From positions 1,612,001-1,676,000 of the forward strand of contig NZ_CP175562.1 in assembly GCF_046097105.1 (NCBI RefSeq): a stretch of DNA of 64,000 nt, in the 5' to 3' direction. Shown one piece after another: positions 51,623-58,492 of this stretch. The notes beneath the pieces are model-generated. The model was not told where the DNA came from, did no database searches, and saw only the letters and a program-made list of their open reading frames with translations. A program made the translations under genes and the position numbers. This stretch comes from Natroniella sp046097105. Its GTDB lineage: Bacteria; Bacillota; Halanaerobiia; Halobacteroidales; Halobacteroidaceae. Within the stretch, counting starts at the first letter, position 1. Every line of letters begins with the position of its first letter.

Positions 51623-52543
51623 AATCATTATGGAGGAGAGTATATAATGAAGGAAATTAAAGAAAAGAAAATAGAGTCAAAAGTTATTTCAGAAGAAGAT
51701 ATTTTTCGAATAGGAAATTTGTTTTCAAATGAATGTTCGAGAGATGAAAGAATGAATAGTACCTATTCCATAATGATTAAAATCAATTGTTTTGATGGAA
51801 CATCTTATGAAAGTGGATCTTTTAAGTCGATTAAAGAGAGTGAAATAATTAATATTAAAAAAGTAGAATCAATTAAATTTGAGTATTTAAATTATAATTT
51901 AGATAAAGTTATGAGTCTTTTCATAAAGAATGGAGATTATCATAATAGTAAGTTTGTTGTAAAAGGAGAAGATATGGATTGGGTTAATGGTGTCTTTAAT
52001 AGAGGAAAAGATATTATTAATTCTTTTGAACCTCAAGATAATTTTATATTAAGAAATAAAAAATTAATTCGCAATATAGGAGCAGTAATAATAGGAATAA
52101 TTATATTATTTATTTTTTATAAAGCAATTGCTCCCATAAACGAGACAACAACTTTTTCAAAAATGTTGGAACGAAATTTTTGGTTTACAGTATCTCTTGT
52201 TATATATTTTGCTTGGATCTTAGGCGGGGCATTATCTGTAAAGTTATTTAGAGAGTTCTTTAAATTATGGCCTGATATTGAATTTGATTTTGGAGCAAAA
52301 CATTTTAAAAAGAAGAAATTGAAAAGAGCGTTAATTTTAATGATTTTATCTACTATTATTATTCCAGTTTGTTGGCTAATTATTGAATGGTGGTTTTTGA
52401 ACTGAGGATTTCACTTCATATAACATAGCATTAGCGACATCAGTTGCTGAGAATAAAGCGATTATGAGATGGCTTATATAATAAATTGCAGTTTGAAAAA
52501 TAAGTTGGATAGTATTAACTGACGTCGCGAGATGCTAAGGACG
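51610..52543 (+). mobile_element. Integron cassette A
   Basis: Begins at GCTATATAAAATGAAATC (51609-51626), which is complementary at 15 of 18 positions to the R'' flank of its attC (GATTTCACTTCATATAAC, 52407-52424), and ends at attC A. It contains one gene. Confidence 0.7.
51647..52405 (+). CDS. Cassette A gene: membrane protein of unknown function
   Basis: 252 residues, preceded by GGAGGAG. About 140 soluble residues (CFDGTSYESGSFKSIKESEI...) are followed by three TM segments (IRNIGAVIIGIIILFIFYKA, FWFTVSLVIYFAWILGGAL, ALILMILSTIIIPVCWLIIE). The stop lies 12 bases before attC A, the tight spacing typical of integron cassettes. I do not recognise the family. Confidence 0.7.
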   Translation: MKEIKEKKIESKVISEEDIFRIGNLFSNECSRDERMNSTYSIMIKINCFDGTSYESGSFKSIKESEIINIKKVESIKFEYLNYNLDKVMSLFIKNGDYHNSKFVVKGEDMDWVNGVFNRGKDIINSFEPQDNFILRNKKLIRNIGAVIIGIIILFIFYKAIAPINETTTFSKMLERNFWFTVSLVIYFAWILGGALSVKLFREFFKLWPDIEFDFGAKHFKKKKLKRALILMILSTIIIPVCWLIIEWWFLN

Positions 52544-52549
52544 TTAACT
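52418..52549 (+). repeat. attC A
   Basis: R'' ATATAAC (52418-52424), L'' CGACATC (52435-52441), L' GACGTCG (52521-52527), R' GTTAACT (52543-52549). The outer arms pair TAAC..AGCATTAGCGACATCAGTT with AACTGACGTCGCGAGATGCTAAGGACGTTA, leaving unpaired spacer bases as in folded attC. Length is 132 bp. Confidence 0.8.
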
Positions 52550-52580
52550 CTCAATAAGCCGGGCCAACTTTTCTATAAAA

Positions 52581-52856
52581 CTAAAGGAGGGCAACAATCA
52601 ACACTCCCCTCCCCTTTTATAGTAAATAGATAGATAAATTTAAGCGACTAGCCAAGTCTATGTCACTATTAGGCAAGTAAAAAAGTTAAAAACGTTGGCT
52701 ACTTTTTAAAAGTAGTGTTTTATTTTTACCATCATCAGAGAATATTGTCTGTTTTGGCTATTTATTAAATGATTATAATACAATATGTTCTTTGTTTTTA
52801 TTTGATATAAGATGTTCATGCAAGTGCTTTCGTAAAGATTAAGTTATATTAAATGC
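52581..52856. repeat. Platform repeat copy B upstream of cassette B (attI-like)
   Basis: Second copy of the 51357-51622 repeat, with hairpin 52699-52715, TATAAT 52774-52779 and end at GTTATAT 52843-52849. Copy B lies between attC A and cassette B. Confidence 0.7.
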
Positions 52857-52939
52857 TTCGCATAGAGAATAAGGAAGGATTTTTTCGGGAACGATATTAT
52901 GTAGTTTTCTCGAAAAAGTTTTTTCAGGAGTGATATAAA

Positions 52940-54139
52940 ATGGCTGCGATACAAGATATCTTTACAAAATATTATAACCAATGCGAAAAAGAGTATGCAC
53001 TAGCAAATCACGCAAGAAAAGCAGCTTGGAACATAATTAATTGCCGAACAGAAGCAATGGGAGGACACATTCAAAAATGTCCGGACGGTCATTTTTATAG
53101 AGTTTGGTATAATTCCTGTAAGCACAGATCATGTCCTCAATGTACAGGGATGCAAAAGGAAGAATGGAAAAGAAAGCAAACAGCTAAGGTTCTAGATACC
53201 CACCATCATCATGCAGTTTTTACTATACCTCATGAATTAAATGAGTTGTGGTTGTTGAATCCTAAGAAGATAACAGGAATATTATTTAAAAGTGTAAAAG
53301 AAGCATTATTTAATATGTTATCTAACAAGAAATTCTTAGGAGCAACTCCGGGAATGATAGCTACATTACAAACTTGGGGAGAAAATTTAGCCTTTCACCC
53401 TCACCTACATTGCCTAATAACAGGTGGTGGAGTTACGAAGGCAGAGAACTGGAAAGAAAGCAAAGAGAATTATTTATTACCAGTACAAGAATTAATGAAA
53501 GTATTTAGAGGCAAGTTTTTAGATGAAATACATAATACAGTTTATAATGGAGAAATGGAGATACCATCAAACAAGAACTATTATGAAACCCATGAAATGC
53601 TAAGAAAAGAAAGAAAAAAAGATTGGAATGTAAATATAGATCGAGAAGCTGTTTATGGAAATGGAGTAATAAAATATCTTGGGGATTATATAAAAGGTGG
53701 CCCAATATCTAATAGAAGGATAATTTTTTATAATGAAAAAGAAGTTAAGTTTTATTATAAAGATAATAAAGATGGTAGGAAGAGAAAGATAATGACTCTT
53801 AGAACAGAAGAGTTTATCCGTAGATTTTTATTACATGTACCAAGGCCTCATTTGAAAGTAGTAAGACATTATGGACTATATGCTAGCTGTAAAAAAGAAG
53901 AGTTGAATAGGTGTAGGAAGCTGTTAGGACAAGATGAAGTAAAAGATATAGAAAATTTAAAGTGGCAAGATTATTGTGAAAGTGAAGGAAAAAATGATAA
54001 ATCAATCTGCCCTGAATGTGGAAAGAAACTAATCAAAGGTCAAGAATTTAAATCAGGGAGCTTAGCTCTTTTATTGATTATATTAGGAAAGAAATTAAGT
54101 GATGGTTTAATCTTAAAAGATAGAGAATTAATAGCATAA
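52940..54139 (+). CDS. IS91/ISCR-like HUH transposase
   Basis: 399 residues. An N-terminal zinc domain (CPDGHFYRVWYNSCKHRSCPQC) is followed by the HUH motif NLAFHPHLHCLITGGG and the single catalytic tyrosine region VIKYLGDYIKGGPISN. These are all typical of IS91-family rolling-circle transposases. The related ISCR elements are known partners of integrons. SD TTTTCAGGAG precedes ATG. It ends with a second CPEC..C zinc knuckle. Apparently intact. Confidence 0.92.
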   Translation: MAAIQDIFTKYYNQCEKEYALANHARKAAWNIINCRTEAMGGHIQKCPDGHFYRVWYNSCKHRSCPQCTGMQKEEWKRKQTAKVLDTHHHHAVFTIPHELNELWLLNPKKITGILFKSVKEALFNMLSNKKFLGATPGMIATLQTWGENLAFHPHLHCLITGGGVTKAENWKESKENYLLPVQELMKVFRGKFLDEIHNTVYNGEMEIPSNKNYYETHEMLRKERKKDWNVNIDREAVYGNGVIKYLGDYIKGGPISNRRIIFYNEKEVKFYYKDNKDGRKRKIMTLRTEEFIRRFLLHVPRPHLKVVRHYGLYASCKKEELNRCRKLLGQDEVKDIENLKWQDYCESEGKNDKSICPECGKKLIKGQEFKSGSLALLLIILGKKLSDGLILKDRELIA

Positions 54140-54344
54140 GAGAAATAGCTGGGTAACAGTTGTTACTCTAACATTGAGTTTTTTGTAAAAGATTTAAGAA
54201 AATTATTAGAAATAGTTAATTTATAGAGTTAAAGAATTATAGTTTAGATTAATTAAAAAATGAAAAAAGAAAACCATAAGATATATTGGACTGGATAAGA
54301 GTTAAAAGAAAATTCCATAGCAACACACAGGAGCTCAGCACTTC
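54140..54344. other. Cassette B 3' non-coding segment
   Basis: About 205 AT-rich bases between the transposase and attC B. The short inverted repeat GGGTAACAGTTGTTACTC near 54152-54170 could be a terminus or terminator of the IS. No gene seen. Confidence 0.4.
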
Positions 54345-54476
54345 ATATAACAAGAAGTTTAACAACATCTAAGTGCGAAATAAAATGAAGCATGAAAAGA
54401 ACTTATAAAAGTGTTTAGAGATAAGTTGAGCTAATTTTTTTAATGAGACGTCGTGAAACTCTTAATATCGTTAGGC
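54345..54476 (+). repeat. attC B
   Basis: R'' ATATAAC (54345-54351), L'' CAACATC (54363-54369), L' GACGTCG (54447-54453), R' GTTAGGC (54470-54476). R' fits the integron consensus GTTRRRY exactly. Arms AAGAAGTTTAACAACATCT and AGACGTCGTGAAACTCTT are complementary apart from spacer bases. Confidence 0.85.
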
Positions 54477-54517
54477 GAAATAGTGCTTTGAAATAAAAAG
54501 AGAGGTTGTGAATAGTA

Positions 54518-55450
54518 TTGAGTGAAAAAAGTAGAACTGAACATATTAAAGAATTATCCAAAGAACTTTTAGATGATATTGAGTTGAATAGGTTAGATGC
54601 TGAGAGACTTTTATTAAAAACAATGCGTTTGGCACGTTATACTGGTGTTGAAGAAATAAAAACATGGTTATCATATGAGATGCTTGGATATAAAGAAATT
54701 GATGAAGTGGGTTATAAATATCTGGATATAGTTGGACGTTGGTCGGATAAAAAAGAAAAAAAAGGTTTTTTTATGCCTCTTTCTCAAATTGAATCTACCA
54801 TAAAAGTAGAAAAAGCAAAATTAAAAAAAATGAGTATTCCAGATACAAGTGGTGAATGGGCTAATGTTGCAATTAGAAATGCTATAAGTTCTATGAATCG
54901 TACTTCAAATAGAATTTCTAAATTAGGCGGAATTAAAAGTAGAGTACTAGCAAAGTTACATAATTTTATTTCTGAAATTTATTATGAGAAAGTTTTTGAA
55001 ACATTTTCTGAAAGTATTTTTGAATCTTATAAAAAAGATATTAATTATCTAATTACAGAAAAGTGTGGGGATATAATTGAAAAAATCCCTTTTGTATTAG
55101 ATAGATTAGCTGAAGGAAATGAAGAATCTATAAGTCAAGCTTTAAATACTTGTCGAAGAATCATTGATAATTTTGCAGATGAAATATTCCCCCCTAGAGA
55201 TGAAACTTTTAAAATAGGTAATAATGAATTATCTTTAAAAAATGATAAATCGTTAAATAGAATTAATGTGTATGTTTATCAAAATTGTAATAGTAAATCT
55301 AGACAAAAAAAGATAGGTCAAAATCTTTCAAATTTATATAGTAGGTTATCTGCTGGAGTACATGATGAAATAAGTGTAGAAGAGGCAAGGTCATTGTTTT
55401 TAAATACATATTTAATTTTAGGAGAAGTACTTACATTAGAAGAGAATTAA
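54518..55450 (+). CDS. AbiTii-like abortive-infection protein
   Basis: 310 residues, probably from TTG 54518. The N-terminal 95 residues (LSKELLDDIELNRLDAERLLLKTMRLARYTGVEEIKTWLSYEMLGY) match the AbiTii domain. The C-terminal half (NVYVYQNCNSKSRQKKIGQNL...LSAGVHDEISVEEARSLFLNTYLILGEVL) resembles the HEPN-like end seen in such proteins. A defence role is likely; the trigger is unknown. A membrane protein gene follows 30 bases later. Confidence 0.75.
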   Translation: MSEKSRTEHIKELSKELLDDIELNRLDAERLLLKTMRLARYTGVEEIKTWLSYEMLGYKEIDEVGYKYLDIVGRWSDKKEKKGFFMPLSQIESTIKVEKAKLKKMSIPDTSGEWANVAIRNAISSMNRTSNRISKLGGIKSRVLAKLHNFISEIYYEKVFETFSESIFESYKKDINYLITEKCGDIIEKIPFVLDRLAEGNEESISQALNTCRRIIDNFADEIFPPRDETFKIGNNELSLKNDKSLNRINVYVYQNCNSKSRQKKIGQNLSNLYSRLSAGVHDEISVEEARSLFLNTYLILGEVLTLEEN

Positions 55451-55480
55451 TAAAAAGATTTAGAGGAAGGAACCTAATTA

Positions 55481-56230
55481 ATGAGGATTATTTTAAACGT
55501 AGTTAAAGTTTTAATTTATATTCTTCCTGTTTTCCTTACTCAATATCATCGAATTATTCAAAAGGAAAAATATCAAAATATTATAAAGGATAAAGATAAG
55601 AGACTTCTTAAAAGTTTTATATCTTTAAAAAGTTTAAATTATGAAGAGGTTATAAAATTATTACAGGAATTTTTCAGAAGAATAAGTGCTATCTTATTTG
55701 TATTGCTTGTGATTTTATTATTACTCGATTTAACTGGTACTACATTTTTTATAACTAGTGCTATGTTTTTAAATATCTTTTTCTTAGGATATATTTATTT
55801 AAATTGGTTTGTAGGGGAGAATTTACACAAAGAATATTTATATGAATTATCTTTTGTTTCATTCGTTCCTTTTTTAATAGAGATTTTAGTGAAGTTATTA
55901 GGAAGAAAATTTTTTGAAATAAGTCCATCACTTGAGTTAATGTATTCATTAAATTTTAATTTTTACTATTTTTTTGGATTTCAATCATTTTATAAGCAAT
56001 CCCCTCTCTTAACTTCATTTATTTTATCAGTAATACTATTTATTTTCTGTATAATATTTATATATTTATTTTCTTGGCTAATATCATTATTATTAATGGT
56101 TCTTATTTGGATAATTTGGATAGCTATACATAGTATTGCTATGTATGCTGATAAATATTTAGAGAAATCAATATTTGAAGCTATTTCATTTGTTTTGATT
56201 TTAATAGGAGTTATAATTAATTTACTTTAA
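55481..56230 (+). CDS. Cassette C membrane protein
   Basis: 249 residues, about six TM segments (ILNVVKVLIYILPVFL, ISAILFVLLVILLLLDL, FFITSAMFLNIFFLGYIYLN, FVSFVPFLIEILVKLL, LLTSFILSVILFIFCIIFIY, LISLLLMVLIWIIWIAIHS). GAGGAAGG precedes the ATG. It may act with the AbiTii-like protein as the membrane effector, inferred only from sharing a cassette. Confidence 0.65.
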   Translation: MRIILNVVKVLIYILPVFLTQYHRIIQKEKYQNIIKDKDKRLLKSFISLKSLNYEEVIKLLQEFFRRISAILFVLLVILLLLDLTGTTFFITSAMFLNIFFLGYIYLNWFVGENLHKEYLYELSFVSFVPFLIEILVKLLGRKFFEISPSLELMYSLNFNFYYFFGFQSFYKQSPLLTSFILSVILFIFCIIFIYLFSWLISLLLMVLIWIIWIAIHSIAMYADKYLEKSIFEAISFVLILIGVIINLL

Positions 56231-56320
56231 TCTAATTATGATATTAGTTTTTATTTGCTTAACCTCAAATTAAAATATAAATATTATTGAGTTGTTTTTT
56301 TAATTACGACGCACTACTTC

Positions 56321-56460
56321 GCCTAACATGGGCTTAACGACATCTGAGCTTTGGTAGGAATGGAAGGGCTGACTTATGTCAGTAGGATATTTATTTTAAA
56401 GGAAAAGACAAGTTGTATCGAAAGTAAGCTCAGACGTCGCGAAGCCCAGGGACGTTATAT
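56321..56460 (+). repeat. attC C
   Basis: R'' GCCTAAC (56321-56327) fits RYYYAAC exactly. L'' is CGACATC (56338-56344), L' GACGTCG (56433-56439) and R' GTTATAT (56454-56460). Arms TGGGCTTAACGACATCTGAGC and GCTCAGACGTCGCGAAGCCCA pair. About 90 bases between form the variable terminal structure. Confidence 0.88.
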
Positions 56461-56464
56461 GACA

Positions 56465-57259
56465 GTGCGACCAGCCCTTGAGATAAGAGGGGTTAAGCTA
56501 TATCTTAGGCTGTCTAAGTCTAATGAAAATTAGACCTTTGGACTATCTATTCTATTTGAAATAACCCTACTTACGGGTGCATTACTGGTAACGGTTTTGT
56601 GCTAAGCCGTAAGGACAATGTGAAATAGACTGTTAGCCTTAAAACAGATGATTGCTAGGGTAAATATACTGTTAAGATTAAATTAATTGAATTACCGAAA
56701 GCTTCGTCAAACGTGAATAGTGAAATTAGGCTGGTACACTATGACCAAAAGGTGTGAGATGGGGTCAGGTAAGTTGTCGTATTGCTTGACAAATAGACCA
56801 ATATCTTCGGAGTAAAGGTAAAATCTAAGACAGTATGAATTGGCTAAGGTATAGAACTGGGAAAACCCAATGAGTTCCTGATAATATCAGGTAGGTCAAA
56901 AGATTGTCGTGATACAATACTTAGTGAGCATAAGAGATTGGAAAAAGCGAAGGCTATCTTGTAATGAGATAGATAGGGGTTCAAAATTTGCCCCACTCTG
57001 AAAGGAGGCAGACTTCCTAAAAGGTGGTTTAAGGCTGGAAGGAATAAGAGCTTTGTGAATGTGGCAAGCCAAATAACTCTTTAGTGAGTGGGCGACCGCA
57101 GACAATTAAAGTTAACAGACTCATATTCTGAAAGGTCAGATAGTATAGAAATATACTATTGCCAATCCGAAGGTTGGTAAGTAACTGCTTGAGCTGTGTG
57201 ACGGGAAACTGTCACGCACAGTTCTGATGGGGGAAAGACGGGGCGACCCGCTTACCTAC
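56465..57259 (+). mobile_element. ORF-less group II intron
   Basis: The 5' end GTGCGACC fits the GUGYG intron start. Domain V is at about 57191-57224 (GAGCTGTGTGACGGGAAACT... ending CACAGTTC), followed by a domain VI-like hairpin GGGGCGACCC and an end near CTTACCTAC. Long structured RNA lies between. At about 795 bases there is no reverse transcriptase reading frame, so mobility would need a helper in trans. The exact 3' end is uncertain by a few bases. Confidence 0.8.
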
Positions 57260-57384
57260 CAGATGATAGACTTAGTTTTCTGTATGAAAATTATATTTTA
57301 AAAATAATTGATGTTATTTACTTTTGAACATAAGATTAGAAAAATAAAGATACAAATTAATAGATTATGGAGGGAATTGATTTT

Positions 57385-58269
57385 ATGAATAAAAGAAAAT
57401 TAAAATTTTTATCATGGATTGACAAGCAACTTTCAGAAAATTTATGGTTAGTTTTATTAGTGGGTTTTATTTTATTTGTAGGTATCATAAAAACTCGTTA
57501 TTTTTGGGAAAAAATTTTACCTGAACAGTTTCAATTACTTATGCTTACTATTAATTTTGTTTTATTTATGCTTATACTTATATCAATATTTAAAATTGAT
57601 GATGAAGGTTTCCTAATTAGTGAAATAGCTGAGAATATATTTAGTAAATTTATTCTTTTAGTACTATATCATTTAACTTATTTTATGAGTATAGCCGGAA
57701 TCTTATTAGAAGAAAAAGTTAGTTTTTTAGCCTTATTAATTGCATTATTAATTCCTACAGTCTCAACCATAACTTTTGTAATATCTTTGACAAAAAATGA
57801 AAAAATTAAATTGGAAAATCAATATAATATAAAAAAATTAAGGATTATTTCTATGATTTACATAAACTTAAGGAAGTTTATTGTAATAGCTATTTTAATT
57901 TTTTCAGTTTTCATATTAAACATACAAATATTATTAAGTTTTGGATATTATAATTTGTATAGTATGGAAAAAGAAGAGATAATACAGAATGAAAATTTAT
58001 ATAATTTACATCAAACTTATATTTCACAGGAAAATAGTAATGAAGAAAATAATAAATATGAATTAACTTTTGTGGATAGTTTATCAGTAATTATTTCTGC
58101 TGGAGAAATCTCTTCTGATTTCACTGGCAATTATATTTTAGGAATTCAACATTATTTTATTAAATTTTTTGATATTTTAGCGTTAGGATTCATTGTTTCG
58201 GGAGTATATAGTATAATAATAAGTGACTATAAAAATATCATTAAAACCGAAAATAAAACTATTAATTAA
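57385..58269 (+). CDS. Cassette D membrane protein
   Basis: 294 residues from ATG 57385 (MNKRKLKF), preceded by GGAGGG. About six TM segments (LWLVLLVGFILFVGII, LLMLTINFVLFMLILISIF, FILLVLYHLTYFMSIAGILL, FLALLIALLIPTVSTITFVI, FIVIAILIFSVFILNIQILL, ILALGFIVSGVYSIII). Family unknown. It ends 73 bases before attC D. Confidence 0.65.
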   Translation: MNKRKLKFLSWIDKQLSENLWLVLLVGFILFVGIIKTRYFWEKILPEQFQLLMLTINFVLFMLILISIFKIDDEGFLISEIAENIFSKFILLVLYHLTYFMSIAGILLEEKVSFLALLIALLIPTVSTITFVISLTKNEKIKLENQYNIKKLRIISMIYINLRKFIVIAILIFSVFILNIQILLSFGYYNLYSMEKEEIIQNENLYNLHQTYISQENSNEENNKYELTFVDSLSVIISAGEISSDFTGNYILGIQHYFIKFFDILALGFIVSGVYSIIISDYKNIIKTENKTIN

Positions 58270-58341
58270 ATACCTAATATTATCTAAAATAATTTAATTT
58301 AAAATTAATAAAGATTGAAGCTTGGAAGTCGTCTATCCGTC

Positions 58342-58478
58342 ATATAACATGGGCTTAGCGACATATGAGCCTTAGTAATAAGGCAGAGATGACTTATATC
58401 AGAGTGTTTTGTTTTAACAAATGAGATGGGTTTTATCGAAAGTAAGCTCAGACGTCGCGAAGCCCAGGGACGGCCATC
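58342..58478 (+). repeat. attC D, last site, with degenerate R' box
   Basis: R'' ATATAAC (58342-58348), L'' CGACATA (58359-58365), L' GACGTCG (58451-58457). The right half AGACGTCGCGAAGCCCAGGGACG is identical to attC C, but then reads GGCCATC instead of GTTRRRY, so the outer edge has been altered or deleted. Confidence 0.78.
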
Positions 58479-58492
58479 ATACCAATCCCCTT

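Larger units (their letters stand above)
52844..54470 (+). mobile_element. Integron cassette B, carrying an IS91-like transposase
   Basis: Starts GTTATATTAAATGCTTCGC (52843), complementary at 15 of 19 positions to the R'' flank of attC B (GCTCAGCACTTCATATAAC). The only gene is the transposase. Confidence 0.65.
54471..56454 (+). mobile_element. Integron cassette C, two genes
   Basis: Starts GTTAGGCGAAATAGTGC (54470-54486) and its attC R'' flank reads GCACTACTTCGCCTAAC, complementary at 16 of 17 positions. This is the reciprocal pairing expected of one excised circular cassette. It holds an AbiTii-like gene and a membrane protein gene. Confidence 0.85.
56455..58472 (+). mobile_element. Integron cassette D, with group II intron and membrane gene
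   Basis: Starts GTTATATGACAG (56454-56465), and its attC R'' flank CCGTCATATAAC is complementary at 11 of 12 positions. An intron begins only 10-11 bases inside the cassette. Confidence 0.8.

Noticed and set aside
51357..52856. The 265-bp repeats as ends of a composite transposon
   Set aside because: They contain no transposase or terminal inverted repeats, and end exactly at cassette junctions; the transposase nearby is IS91-like, which does not use such ends.
56351..57105. Short frames at 56351-56533 (+) and 56896-57105 (-)
   Set aside because: They lie in attC C and the group II intron RNA and do not resemble proteins; no reverse transcriptase fragment was found in them.
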